Positions 1 through 8,201 of a DNA stretch of 45,447 nt are shown in pieces. The notes beneath the pieces are model-generated. The model saw only the letters and a program-made list of their open reading frames with translations, did no database searches and had not been told where the DNA came from. Positions within the stretch are counted from its first letter, which is position 1, and each line of letters begins with the position of its first letter. Made by a program: the position numbers and the translations under genes. The stretch is taken from NCBI GenBank assembly GCA_000431015.1, contig HF985996.1, positions 1 through 45,447 on the forward strand, in the 5' to 3' direction. This stretch comes from Alistipes sp. CAG:514 (GTDB lineage Bacteria > Bacteroidota > Bacteroidia > Bacteroidales > UBA932).

Positions 1-183
1 TACCGAACACGTTTCGGAGTGCGGTTTGTACCCCAGAGATCCTTCTCCTGTACCGAATTGTGCCGGGAGAGTTTTCGTGCCTCAGAAAGCTTGATACTGT
101 GCCGGGTGCATCCCAATAAATGTACTATGTGGTTATTGGCTTACGGTAAAATGGCTCTCTTAATGTCAATACGTGTGGCGGAG
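1..183. other. No recognisable gene at left edge
   Basis: One plus-strand frame is open from the window edge to about 213, but its translation has no signal peptide, motif or family resemblance and runs into a terminator hairpin. A small inverted repeat (CCGAA/TTCGG) sits near the edge. I see no supportable gene here. Confidence 0.5.
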
Positions 184-190
184 AAACAAA

Positions 191-226
191 AAAGCGAGTC
201 AGGTGCGATATGACCTAACTCGCTTT
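191..226 (-). terminator. Rho-independent terminator, minus strand
   Basis: Arms 191-204 and 213-226 form a 14-bp stem with one mismatch around an 8-nt loop. The A-rich run at 184-193 becomes a U-run when read on the minus strand. It would end transcripts of the OmpA-like gene whose stop lies about 140 bp upstream on that strand. Confidence 0.75.
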
Positions 227-259
227 GCGGATTCTGTGCTCCGCGGCATTCAGTATTGT

Positions 260-354
260 CTTTATGAATATTCAGTAACGTGTAATGGCTGATTGCCATA
301 GAATACGGTAATACTCAATTGGCATCAGACATCGCGTCTGTTATATTCATAAAG
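260..354. repeat. 12-bp inverted repeat enclosing small hairpins
   Basis: CTTTATGAATAT at 260-271 is repeated exactly in inverted form at 343-354. The 71-bp interior holds two further self-complementary elements: TGGC-loop-GCCA near 287-299 and CAGAC-loop-GTCTG near 326-340. It lies between the OmpA-like stop codon and the minus-strand terminator, so it could be a structured 3' UTR or a processed small RNA. No known RNA family is recognised. Confidence 0.5.
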
Positions 355-366
355 AATATTCATTCC

Positions 367-1047
367 CTACAGTGTGCCGTTCTCGGCCTTCTCGATCATT
401 GTCTTGTTGGCGGTGATGTAGATCTCCACACGGCGGTTCTGGGCGCGGCCCTCCTTGGTGGAGTTGTCGGCTACAGGCATGGAGTAGGACTTGCCCTCGG
501 TCGTCATGCGTGACGAGGCGATGCCGCAGTTCTTCAGATAAGTGGCTACCGACTGAGCCCTTTCGTTGGAGAGGCGCTCGTTGACAGCGTCTGAACCGGT
601 GTTGTCGGTGTGGCCGTAGATGGTGATGTCGGTGTCCTGCATGTCACTCATCTTGGTGGCGAACTGTGAGAGCTCGTTCTTGGAGGTCTGTGACAGGGTC
701 GAGCCGTTTGTTGGGAAGAGAATGCCGCTGTTGAAGGTGACCTTGATGGCCTGGAGTCCGTTCTGATCCTGTACAGTCTCGACCTTGGCGTTCTCAAGTG
801 CCTCAAGCTCAGCTGCCTTCTTGTCCATCTTCTTGCCGATGACAGCGCCTGTGCCCGCGCCTACAGCCGTGCCGATGGCGGCGCCGATGGCGGCACCCTT
901 GCCGTCACCGATGGCGGCGCCGATTCCGGCTCCGATGATGGCTCCTGCTCCGGAGCCGAGGAGCGTACCCTGTCCTGTCTTTGACATTGTGCCGCATCCG
1001 GAGAAGACCATTGCGGCGCACATGAATGATAAAACGACTTTTTTCAT
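367..1047 (-). CDS. OmpA-family lipoprotein with glycine-zipper region
   Basis: The 226-residue protein probably anchors in the outer membrane and binds peptidoglycan through a C-terminal OmpA-like domain. It starts MKKVVLSFMCAAMVFSGCG, a lipoprotein signal with Cys18 as the likely lipidated residue. Residues about 28-75 are a Gly/Ala-rich glycine zipper of alternating GAAIG units. The OmpA-like domain (about 100-215) carries the IYGHTDNTG motif and the NERLSNERAQSVATYL and AQNRRVEI segments typical of the diaminopimelate-binding fold. The layout matches YiaD-like proteins of Bacteroidetes. It lies downstream of gapA on the same strand but behind a terminator, so it is probably transcribed separately. 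The family assignment is firm; the exact role is inferred. Confidence 0.9.
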   Translation of the reverse strand: MKKVVLSFMCAAMVFSGCGTMSKTGQGTLLGSGAGAIIGAGIGAAIGDGKGAAIGAAIGTAVGAGTGAVIGKKMDKKAAELEALENAKVETVQDQNGLQAIKVTFNSGILFPTNGSTLSQTSKNELSQFATKMSDMQDTDITIYGHTDNTGSDAVNERLSNERAQSVATYLKNCGIASSRMTTEGKSYSMPVADNSTKEGRAQNRRVEIYITANKTMIEKAENGTL

Positions 1048-1178
1048 GATGTGGTACCTTTTCGCGCGGTCAGGAGCAATAAGCCTGAATCAGCGCATTT
1101 TGTTTAATAATAATGCTATTTATCTAGCCCTGGAGCCGGGAGGCTCATCTTCAGGGGTTGTGATGTTCTTGTAAAATG

Positions 1179-1224
1179 GCTGATAAAAAAAGCCAGGCCA
1201 AAAGCCCCGGCCTTTCTTATCAGC
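1179..1224 (-). terminator. Terminator of gapA
   Basis: An 8-bp outer stem (TTATCAGC at 1217-1224 pairing with GCTGATAA at 1179-1186) encloses a GGCC-based inner hairpin. A run of seven T residues on the minus strand (about 1185-1191) follows the inner stem. It starts 12 bp beyond the gapA stop codon. Confidence 0.75.
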
Positions 1225-1235
1225 AAATATAAGAA

Positions 1236-2234
1236 TTATTTTGCGATAACACGTGCCATCTCAAGCACCTTGTTGGAGTAGCCCCACTCGTTGTCGTACC
1301 AAGCGCAAACCTTCACGAATGTAGGATCGAGCTGGATACCGGCCTTCACGTCGAAGATAGAGGTGCGGGCATCGTTGCGGAAGTCGGTGGATACAAGAGC
1401 CTCGTCGGTGTAGCCGAGAACGCCCTTGAGCTCGCCTTCTGAAGCAGCCTTCATGGCGGCGCAGATCTCATCGTAGGTGGCTGGAGTGTTGAGCTCGCAG
1501 GTAAGGTCTACGAAAGAAACGTCTGATGTAGGAACACGGAGAGACATACCGGTAAGTTTGCCGTTGAGTTCAGGAAGAACCTTACCTACAGCCTTGGCTG
1601 CACCTGTTGAGGAAGGAATGATGTTCTCGAGGATTCCACGACCACCTCTCCAGTCCTTCTTAGAAGGTCCGTCAACGGTCTTCTGGGTGGCGGTAGCGGC
1701 GTGAACGGTTGTCATGAGGCCTCTCTTGACACCGAACTTGTCGTTGAGCACCTTGGTGATAGGGGCAAGGCAGTTGGTGGTGCAGGAAGCGTTGGAGATG
1801 ATGTCCTGGCCAGCGTAGGTCTTGTGGTTCACACCATAGACGAACATAGGGGTAGCGTCCTTTGAAGGAGCAGACATGATGACTTTCTTAGCGCCGGCCT
1901 GGATGTGCTTGCGGGCTGTCTCGTCAGTAAGGAAGAAGCCTGTTGACTCAACAACTACGTCAGCCTCAACCTCGTTCCACTTGAGGTTTGCCGGATCCAT
2001 CTCGGCGGTGACACGGATCTTCTTGCCGTTTACCACGAGGTGTCCGTCCTCAACCTTCACATCGCCTTTGAACGCTCCGTGAACAGAGTCATATTTGAGC
2101 ATGTAGGCGAGATACTCTGGATCGAGAAGGTCGTTGATTCCTACAACCTCGATGTCGTTTGAGAAGTTCTCAACAGCGGCACGGAATACCATACGGCCGA
2201 TACGGCCAAATCCGTTAATACCAAGTTTTACCAT
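1236..2234 (-). CDS. gapA: Glyceraldehyde-3-phosphate dehydrogenase, type I
   Basis: GapA catalyses NAD-dependent oxidation and phosphorylation of glyceraldehyde 3-phosphate to 1,3-bisphosphoglycerate in glycolysis, as a cytosolic tetramer. At 332 residues it has normal full length. The N-terminus carries the Rossmann motif GINGFGRIGR. The catalytic cysteine is about Cys151 in SNASCTTNCLAP, and the catalytic-domain segments NIIPSSTGAAKAVGKVLP and SLRVPTSDVSF are present. The C-terminus WYDNEWGYSNKVLEMA is the usual signature. It is monocistronic: a TAnnTTTG box on the minus strand at 2312-2319 leaves a leader of about 70 nt, and a terminator follows. It is divergent from surE. Confidence 0.98.
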   Translation of the reverse strand: MVKLGINGFGRIGRMVFRAAVENFSNDIEVVGINDLLDPEYLAYMLKYDSVHGAFKGDVKVEDGHLVVNGKKIRVTAEMDPANLKWNEVEADVVVESTGFFLTDETARKHIQAGAKKVIMSAPSKDATPMFVYGVNHKTYAGQDIISNASCTTNCLAPITKVLNDKFGVKRGLMTTVHAATATQKTVDGPSKKDWRGGRGILENIIPSSTGAAKAVGKVLPELNGKLTGMSLRVPTSDVSFVDLTCELNTPATYDEICAAMKAASEGELKGVLGYTDEALVSTDFRNDARTSIFDVKAGIQLDPTFVKVCAWYDNEWGYSNKVLEMARVIAK

Positions 2235-2311
2235 TTTAAATAGATATTAAATGAGTTGTTAATACAATCTACTACTAAACTAAACCGCAGTCTTCCACTG
2301 CAAAAGTGGTG

Positions 2312-2319
2312 CAAAATTA
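2312..2319 (-). promoter_or_regulatory. Bacteroidetes -7 box of gapA
   Basis: TAATTTTG on the minus strand matches the TAnnTTTG consensus and lies about 78 bp before the gapA start. No clear -33 TTTG element is visible. Confidence 0.5.
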
Positions 2320-2340
2320 TTAAAAAAATGCGGAATTTAA

Positions 2341-2348
2341 TATATTTG
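2341..2348 (+). promoter_or_regulatory. Bacteroidetes -7 box of surE
   Basis: TATATTTG is an exact match to TAnnTTTG, 20 bp before the surE start codon, in the surE/gapA divergent region. Confidence 0.6.
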
Positions 2349-2368
2349 TAGACTAAAATATTAATAGA

Positions 2369-3226
2369 ATGTCTGAAGTACTGAATATACTGCTGACAAA
2401 TGATGATGGCTATCGTGCTGCGGGCATACATGTTCTGGCAGAGATAATGTGCCAATTTGGCAGTGTGACGGCGGTCGCGCCAAAATTTCACCAGTCGGGG
2501 ATGTCGATGGCGGTGTCGATGGGCGGCAAGGCAATCGCCTACAAGGAATTACCGTCAGAGAACGGGGCGCGGTGGTCTTACCTTGACGCGACCCCGGCAA
2601 GCTGCGTCAAGTACGGACTGGACGAGGTTTTCTGGCCCGGCAAGCCTGACGTGGTGGTCTGCGGGATCAACCACGGCTCGAACGCGGCCACCGCGGCGAA
2701 CTATTCGGGAACCCTCGGCGCGGCGGAAGAGGCGGCGCTTAACGGAATATTGAGCGTCGGTGTCTCTCTCGACACCATGAGTCCCGACGCGGACTTTTCC
2801 GTGGTCAAGGGATTTTTCCCTGAAATATTCAGAACCATCCTTGCGAACCGGCCGTCGCGAGGAGGAATATTCTATAATGTCAATTTCCCGAATATTCCCG
2901 CATCGGCGGTCAAGGGCGTACGGGTCGGCCATCAGGGAATGGGTCATTGGGAAAAGGAGTTCAAGCCTTGGAACGCTGATTCCTTTGCCGCGAGAGGCCT
3001 CCGCCCGGAGGATCTGGGGCATACTTCGTCTCCGGTTGCGGAGAAAGGGGAGAGACTCTACATGATGGTGGGGGACTTCAAGGATGACTCGCCTGCGGAC
3101 GACAGGCTGGCTGACCACCACATCATTTCGGAGGGCTACATCTCGGTAGTCGCCCACAACATCGACAATACCGACAGGGAGGAGATCGCCCGCCTGGACG
3201 GACTTGGGTTCAACAAGAATTTTTAA
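2369..3226 (+). CDS. surE: 5'/3'-nucleotidase SurE
   Basis: SurE is a metal-dependent phosphatase acting on nucleoside monophosphates, in the cytosol. The N-terminal NILLTNDDGYRAAGI holds the paired Asp metal ligands. SGMSMA and GINHGSNAATAANYSGTLGA supply the phosphate- and metal-site residues, and AAEEAALNGI follows as in the family. At 285 residues it is slightly longer than many SurE proteins (about 250-260), the excess being in the C-terminal dimerisation region. It has its own promoter-like box and precedes lpxB by 72 bp, a gap holding a GCGGAC/GTCCGC hairpin without a T-run, so the two are probably co-transcribed. Confidence 0.95.
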   Translation: MSEVLNILLTNDDGYRAAGIHVLAEIMCQFGSVTAVAPKFHQSGMSMAVSMGGKAIAYKELPSENGARWSYLDATPASCVKYGLDEVFWPGKPDVVVCGINHGSNAATAANYSGTLGAAEEAALNGILSVGVSLDTMSPDADFSVVKGFFPEIFRTILANRPSRGGIFYNVNFPNIPASAVKGVRVGHQGMGHWEKEFKPWNADSFAARGLRPEDLGHTSSPVAEKGERLYMMVGDFKDDSPADDRLADHHIISEGYISVVAHNIDNTDREEIARLDGLGFNKNF

Positions 3227-3298
3227 GGATTGCGTAGGCGCCGGGAGCGTCTTATGAATATGTCTGCGGACGGCACGGTCCGCGTTACGGGATAGATT

Positions 3299-4459
3299 AT
3301 GCGTTATTACATCATAGCAGGCGAGGCGTCAGGGGATCTGCACGGATCCAATCTCATGAGGGGGCTCTATGCCGAGGATCCTCAGGCGGACATCCGTTTC
3401 TGGGGAGGAGGGCTGATGGACGAGGTGTACCACGGACACCAGGACGGAACGGGTCTTGTCAAGGACTATAAGGACGGAGCCGTCATCGGGTTCACCCAGA
3501 TACTGATCCATGCGAGGGCCTTTGCTAAAAGGTTCACGGACTGCACGTCCGACATCCTGGCCTGGAAGCCCGACGTGGTGATTCTGATTGACTATCCGGG
3601 CTTCAATTTCAGGGTTGCCGAGTTCGCCCACAAGGCCGGGTTCAAGGTCTTCTACTACATCGCCCCGAAGGTCTGGGCCTCCAGGGAGAGCCGTGTCAAG
3701 AAACTCAAGGCCTATGTGGACAAGCTCTTCATTGTCTTCCCGTTCGAGATTCCGTACTTCACGAAAAAAGGTGTCGGCTTCGTCTACAAAGGCAATCCGT
3801 TGATCGACGCGATTGACAATTCGGCGGTGTTCAGGGAGACGCGGGAGGAGTTCCTTGCCAAGACCGGGCTTCCTGACAGGCCGATGATCGCCCTGCTGGC
3901 CGGCTCCAGGAACGGCGAGATCAGCTCGATGATGCCGACCTTCATGGAATTCGCCGACAGGCTTCACGCCATCCCTGAATATTCAGACTACCGCTTTGTG
4001 GTCGCCGCCGCGCCGGCACGGTCGGAGACGGACTATGCCAGGTACGTTGGGGACAGGGAATATGTCAGCGTCGTCTTCGGCCAGAGTTACGCCGTGATGC
4101 GTCACGCCAAGGCCGCTGTCGTGAATTCCGGCACGGCCTCGCTGGAGTGCGCCCTGATCGGGACCCCGCAGGTCGTGGCCTACAAGGGGGCGGAGATCAA
4201 CTTCTTGATTGCCAAGTCCATCATCAAGATACGTTACATCAGCCTCGGCAATCTGATCCTTGACAGGATCTGTTTCCGTGAGCTCCTGCAGTACTATTTC
4301 ACGCCCGGCAACGTGCTGAACGAGGTCCGGAGGATGATCGAGGATGAGGAGTATCGTTCCACGATGCTGTCCGGCTATCAGGAGATCCGTGACGCTCTCG
4401 GTGGAGAGGGCGCTTCGGCTGCTGTGGCAAGAGCGATGATTGAAGAATTAAGAAAGTGA
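3299..4459 (+). CDS. lpxB: Lipid-A-disaccharide synthase
   Basis: LpxB is a GT19 glycosyltransferase that joins UDP-2,3-diacylglucosamine and lipid X to make the lipid A disaccharide at the inner face of the cytoplasmic membrane. The N-terminal IAGEASGDLHGSNLMRGL is the family signature. IDYPGFNFRVAEFAHK and YYIAPKVWASRESRVKKL follow in order, and the C-terminal half has LLAGSRNGEI and VNSGTASLECALIGTPQVV (nucleotide-sugar site). At 386 residues it is complete. The stop codon overlaps by 4 bp a possible GTG start of the next frame, but the next gene most likely starts at the ATG 30 bp further on. Confidence 0.95.
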   Translation: MRYYIIAGEASGDLHGSNLMRGLYAEDPQADIRFWGGGLMDEVYHGHQDGTGLVKDYKDGAVIGFTQILIHARAFAKRFTDCTSDILAWKPDVVILIDYPGFNFRVAEFAHKAGFKVFYYIAPKVWASRESRVKKLKAYVDKLFIVFPFEIPYFTKKGVGFVYKGNPLIDAIDNSAVFRETREEFLAKTGLPDRPMIALLAGSRNGEISSMMPTFMEFADRLHAIPEYSDYRFVVAAAPARSETDYARYVGDREYVSVVFGQSYAVMRHAKAAVVNSGTASLECALIGTPQVVAYKGAEINFLIAKSIIKIRYISLGNLILDRICFRELLQYYFTPGNVLNEVRRMIEDEEYRSTMLSGYQEIRDALGGEGASAAVARAMIEELRK

Positions 4460-4488
4460 CCAAAGAACAGGATATTAACACATTGAAT

Positions 4489-5595
4489 ATGAAAAGAATA
4501 GCATTGATCGCATTGATGATTGTGGCCAGAACCATGGCTGCGTATTCGCAGACAGAGCAACAGCTGCCGACGGAAATTTACGTTGAAGGCGCGAAGAACC
4601 ATGTCCAGGGAATCGCCTACGACAGCTCCGCCGGCAACATGTACTTCTCTTTCATGACCAGCTTCATCAAGACGGACATGGAAGGAAAGGTTGTGGGTTC
4701 AATAGACAGGATCCAGGGACATCTTGGAGCGATGACATTCAATCCTTCGGACAGAAAGGTTTACGCCTCTCTCGAATGCAAGGACGATGTCATCGGAGCC
4801 GGACTTTCCTCTTTCGCCAAAGGCAGGTCGATGTTCTACATCGCGATCATTGACGTTGACAAGGTCACGGAGGTCGGCATGGACTCGGAGGACAATGACG
4901 CATTCAGGATCGTCTGCGTGAAGGATGCCACGAGGGACTACCACATGACCGGTTTCGCCGACAAGGAATATGAGCATTTCTATGGCTGCTCCGGAATCGA
5001 TGGCGTGACGATCGCCCCGAAACTCGGCAAGAAAGGCGGAAAGAACTATCTCTATGTGGCTTACGGCATCTACGGCGACCTTGGCCGCAACGATAACAAC
5101 CATCAGGTGCTGCTCCGCTACGACATCAGGAAGCTTAATGAATATGCAGGGAAGGTGAAGTTCGGGGATTTCTATGGGGAAGGTCCGGACAAGCCTTTGG
5201 ACAAGTATTTCGCCTACACCGGCAACACGAACTGGGGTGTGCAGAACCTGGCTTACGACGCGGAGACGGGGAAGATGTTCATGGCTGTGTACAAGGGGCG
5301 CAAGAGCATATTCAAGAATTATGACTTGTTCGTGTTTGACGTGGCTGAAAAGCCTGTCAAGAAGTCGTTGGCCGGTGTCCTCTACGACAGGACGAAGCAT
5401 AAGGTGATCGGTTCGCGGGAGAATCCTGTTTCCGGCTTTTACTTCAAGTACGGTTCCACCGGTATTTGTCCAGTGGGCGGCGGGCTGTACTATTTCGCGG
5501 AACCGGGAAAGAGTTCCGTCACCGGCAACCAGTACTCCAGGACCCGACTTTACCGCTGGACCGGTGATCCGGACAACCCGTTTGAGAGATTGTAG
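4489..5595 (+). CDS. Secreted protein of unknown function, propeller-like
   Basis: I do not recognise a named family. The 368-residue protein begins MKRIALIALMIVARTMAAYSQ, a signal peptide with likely cleavage after AYS. The ATG at 4489 is preferred over the GTG at 4456 because it puts the signal sequence at the N-terminus. The mature part has recurring beta-strand pairs followed by short turns (GIAYDSSAGNMYFSF, AMTFNPSDRKVYASL, NLAYDAETGKMFMAVYKG), suggesting a YncE/SMP-30-like beta-propeller. It contains few cysteines and no obvious catalytic motif. It is third in the surE-lpxB run and is followed by a strong terminator. Location is periplasmic or extracellular by inference. Confidence 0.8.
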   Translation: MKRIALIALMIVARTMAAYSQTEQQLPTEIYVEGAKNHVQGIAYDSSAGNMYFSFMTSFIKTDMEGKVVGSIDRIQGHLGAMTFNPSDRKVYASLECKDDVIGAGLSSFAKGRSMFYIAIIDVDKVTEVGMDSEDNDAFRIVCVKDATRDYHMTGFADKEYEHFYGCSGIDGVTIAPKLGKKGGKNYLYVAYGIYGDLGRNDNNHQVLLRYDIRKLNEYAGKVKFGDFYGEGPDKPLDKYFAYTGNTNWGVQNLAYDAETGKMFMAVYKGRKSIFKNYDLFVFDVAEKPVKKSLAGVLYDRTKHKVIGSRENPVSGFYFKYGSTGICPVGGGLYYFAEPGKSSVTGNQYSRTRLYRWTGDPDNPFERL

Positions 5596-5656
5596 TGCTG
5601 CCTAAGCCACAAAACATCTAAGTGCTGATCCGGTAAATTTGTTGGTAAATTTCATC

Positions 5657-5706
5657 GCAGGGTAGTAAATTTCGTGTGTCTGACGAAATCTACTACCCTG
5701 CTTTTA
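5657..5706 (+). terminator. Strong terminator after surE-lpxB operon
   Basis: Nineteen-nucleotide arms (5657-5675 and 5683-5701) pair with one mismatch around a 7-nt loop, followed by CTTTTA. A TAAATTTG box at 5634-5641 just upstream could alternatively start a short terminated transcript, but the simplest reading is termination of the upstream operon. Confidence 0.8.
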
Positions 5707-5717
5707 TTGTCCTTTGG

Positions 5718-5761
5718 AAGGTGTTGTCTAAATTTACGATTGAATTTTAACACAACACCTT
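5718..5761 (+). repeat. 10-bp inverted repeat abutting a start codon
   Basis: AAGGTGTTGT (5718-5727) and ACAACACCTT (5752-5761) are perfect inverted copies with a 24-nt AT-rich spacer. The 3' arm ends at the base just before the ATG at 5762. Folded in mRNA, it would bury the ribosome entry region of the first stalk lipoprotein. Confidence 0.6.
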
Positions 5762-8182
5762 ATGACAAGTTTTTTAGAAAGGGTCGGCGTCGGGATTGTT
5801 CTGCCCCTGTGTCTGTTGATGTCCTTCGGATGTGCGGACTACTCCCCGGACATCGACAACATCCACAAGAGGCTTGACGCCATGGAGGACAACCAAATCG
5901 CCACCATCGAGAGTCAGGTCGTCTCGGTCAACTCCTCGATTTCCAATTTTGAGAAGGCCGATGCGGATCTGAAGGAAATGATCGCGAACCTTCAGAAGGC
6001 AGCTGGGGAGTTTGAGAAAGCAATCTCGGAGAACGGGGAAAGCATCTCCGCATTGAAGACCGGCCTTGAGAAAGCGGTCGAGGATCTTAAAAACAGCGAC
6101 AGGGCGGACAAGGAATATGTCCTTGACTCCCTCGGCAAGGCCAAGGCCATGCTGCTTGCGTTGCTGGAGTCGGAGAAGACCGAGTTGAATGGCAAACTGA
6201 CTTCAATCAACAACACCATCTCGTATCTTCAGAAAAAGGATGCCGAACTTGAGAAGAAAATTACGGATTTGAGAATCTACATCGACAAGGACCTGAAGGA
6301 GACCAAGGACTGGGCTAATGCGACATTTATGACTTTGGACCAGTATGACGCCATTGTGGACCAGCTCGGCGGGATCGAAGGCGAGATAGCTGGCCTCAAA
6401 ACCTCGATGACTAACCTTGAGACCCGTCTGACGGAGAAATATTCAAAGGATCTGAAGACAGCGTCGGATGGAGTGAAGTCAAGGCTTGGCGAGGAGGTCG
6501 ATGGTCTGAATGACAGGATCGACAAGGTGGTCTCTGACATCACCAAGGCCTACACCGACGCCATCGCCACTTTCCGTGAGGAAATGGAAAAATGGTGGAA
6601 CGAAAGCCTGAAGAAAGCCATCGATGAAAGCGAGGCCTCTATGAAATCGTGGGTGAACAGCACTTTGGACGGCTACTGGACGATCGCCCGGACCAAGGAT
6701 TCCCTCAAGGCGCTTAATGATGACATTGAGAATCAGCTTGAGGCGCAGAAAAAACTGTTGAATGATTTGATCAGTGAAAACGCGGGGGATATTACTGCTC
6801 TTGAGGACAGGTTGAAGAAAGTCAATGATGACCTTAAGGCGTTGGCGGATCGTTTCCCGGTCTTCACGTCTGACTTGAACAAGGCGAAGGAGGATCTTAC
6901 CATTGCCTACAAGAAAGCAATCGAGGATGCCATCACTGATTTCAAGGGTGTTTTTGAGGCTACGATCAAAGCTCGTGTTGATGCCGCGTATGACAGTTTC
7001 ACGAAAGCTTTTTCGACAAAAGAGGCTGAAATGAGGAGGGAGATGGCGTCTATCAATAGCGATCTCGCTTCCCTTGATTTCGCTGGCCTTATTTCCTCCT
7101 TTGACTCCGTGATGCAGTCTCTGGCGTTTGTCCCGACGAGCGATGACGGGAGTGTGATTCTCTCCTACAACGTCGAGTCTTTGGAAAAGACCATCGATGT
7201 CTCTCTGGAGATCCGCCCTGAGCGGCTGCTGTCCTCAATAGGAGCCGCTGATGTGTCGGCGTATGCGTTGCTCACAAAGACGAGGGCTTCGGTCGGGGAT
7301 GAGGTCGCTCTGAAAGTTCAGAGAATCACCAAGGCAAAGAACGGAGTCCTGAATGTCAGGATTGAGCCCGGGGTACTGTTGGATGACTTTATTGCAGGAC
7401 GAGTCTCCGCCGGTTTCAGGGTCGTTGTCCGTGACGTTTCCACACGGTTCACTCCTTTGAAAGTCGCGAAAATAAGACCGCCTTTGATCCAATATACCAC
7501 AGTGTCCGGAAGAATGGTTGAGATTTCTTCATATTTATCAGCCTTTGACGCGAATAAAAATAAGTTGGGCATAGTGCACACCAAGTATGGAGAAATCGGC
7601 TTTCACGGAGAGGTTGACAAAGTGAACCTTTTTTGGAGTTATAGTGATAAGGAATCTGCTGACTTGAAGACAATCAAGCTCCTCAAGAAAGTAAAGCCTG
7701 ATTACTATATATATTTTAGAGGCTGTAATCTTCTTGAAGAGGCGGATCTTGAGTTATTGGACGTGTCGGCGGTCACTAATTTTCAACAGTCCTTTTATAA
7801 TTGTAGGAAGCTGACTACAAAATCGTTGAAGATCTCATCCTGGAAGCCTCAGAACCTTGAATTTACCAACTATACATTCTATGGATGCTCAGGGTTGACT
7901 TCCTTGGATTTGTCCAAATGGAAAATGGATAAGGTGACTAGCGTGCCTGGAATGTTCAATGGATGTTCATCTCTTGAAACTTTGGATTTGTCCGGTTGGA
8001 ATTTGGAAAAAGCATATTTTCACGATGTCAGTGATAATTATGGAAAGACAGAGAGGTGTATGTTCTATGGTTGTAAGAAATTGAAGACCATAAGAATGGT
8101 AGGCTGCAGCAAAGCCACTATGGATCTGGTCAAGCGTGATCTTAAGGTGGCCGGCATAAATCCTACAATTGTGACAAAATAA
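5762..8182 (+). CDS. Coiled-coil stalk lipoprotein with DUF285-like repeats
   Basis: Predicted 806-residue outer-membrane lipoprotein, the first of three tandem paralogs. Cys24 in LLMSFGC is the probable lipid site. Residues about 30-450 are almost continuous heptad-rich coiled coil, broken by a conserved LKETKDWANATFMTLDQYD segment and by a WVNSTLDGYWTI segment shared with its neighbours. A beta-rich head follows (about 455-575; LAFVPTSDDGSVILSYN, then LEIRP), resembling domains seen C-terminal to coiled coils in Bacteroidetes surface lipoproteins (DUF4988/PL29 N-terminal type; from memory, unverified). The last 230 residues carry DUF285/BspA-like leucine-rich units such as FYGCSGLTSLDLSKWKMDKV. 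Adhesin or surface-spacer function is inference. Base composition falls in the C-terminal part (about 7490-8180 is visibly AT-richer), suggesting an acquired head module. Confidence 0.85.
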   Translation: MTSFLERVGVGIVLPLCLLMSFGCADYSPDIDNIHKRLDAMEDNQIATIESQVVSVNSSISNFEKADADLKEMIANLQKAAGEFEKAISENGESISALKTGLEKAVEDLKNSDRADKEYVLDSLGKAKAMLLALLESEKTELNGKLTSINNTISYLQKKDAELEKKITDLRIYIDKDLKETKDWANATFMTLDQYDAIVDQLGGIEGEIAGLKTSMTNLETRLTEKYSKDLKTASDGVKSRLGEEVDGLNDRIDKVVSDITKAYTDAIATFREEMEKWWNESLKKAIDESEASMKSWVNSTLDGYWTIARTKDSLKALNDDIENQLEAQKKLLNDLISENAGDITALEDRLKKVNDDLKALADRFPVFTSDLNKAKEDLTIAYKKAIEDAITDFKGVFEATIKARVDAAYDSFTKAFSTKEAEMRREMASINSDLASLDFAGLISSFDSVMQSLAFVPTSDDGSVILSYNVESLEKTIDVSLEIRPERLLSSIGAADVSAYALLTKTRASVGDEVALKVQRITKAKNGVLNVRIEPGVLLDDFIAGRVSAGFRVVVRDVSTRFTPLKVAKIRPPLIQYTTVSGRMVEISSYLSAFDANKNKLGIVHTKYGEIGFHGEVDKVNLFWSYSDKESADLKTIKLLKKVKPDYYIYFRGCNLLEEADLELLDVSAVTNFQQSFYNCRKLTTKSLKISSWKPQNLEFTNYTFYGCSGLTSLDLSKWKMDKVTSVPGMFNGCSSLETLDLSGWNLEKAYFHDVSDNYGKTERCMFYGCKKLKTIRMVGCSKATMDLVKRDLKVAGINPTIVTK

Positions 8183-8201
8183 CCCTAAAAAGGAAGAATC
8201 A

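Noticed and set aside
1..213. Open plus-strand frame from the left edge
   Set aside because: No family resemblance or signal peptide, and it runs into a terminator hairpin; an open run of this size can occur by chance.
3267..3284. Terminator between surE and lpxB
   Set aside because: GCGGAC/GTCCGC hairpin has only six pairs and no T-run; read-through into lpxB is more likely.
5718..5761. Invertible promoter (phase variation) flanked by the 10-bp inverted repeat
   Set aside because: The spacer is only 24 bp, far shorter than the invertible segments known in Bacteroides, and no recombinase gene is nearby.
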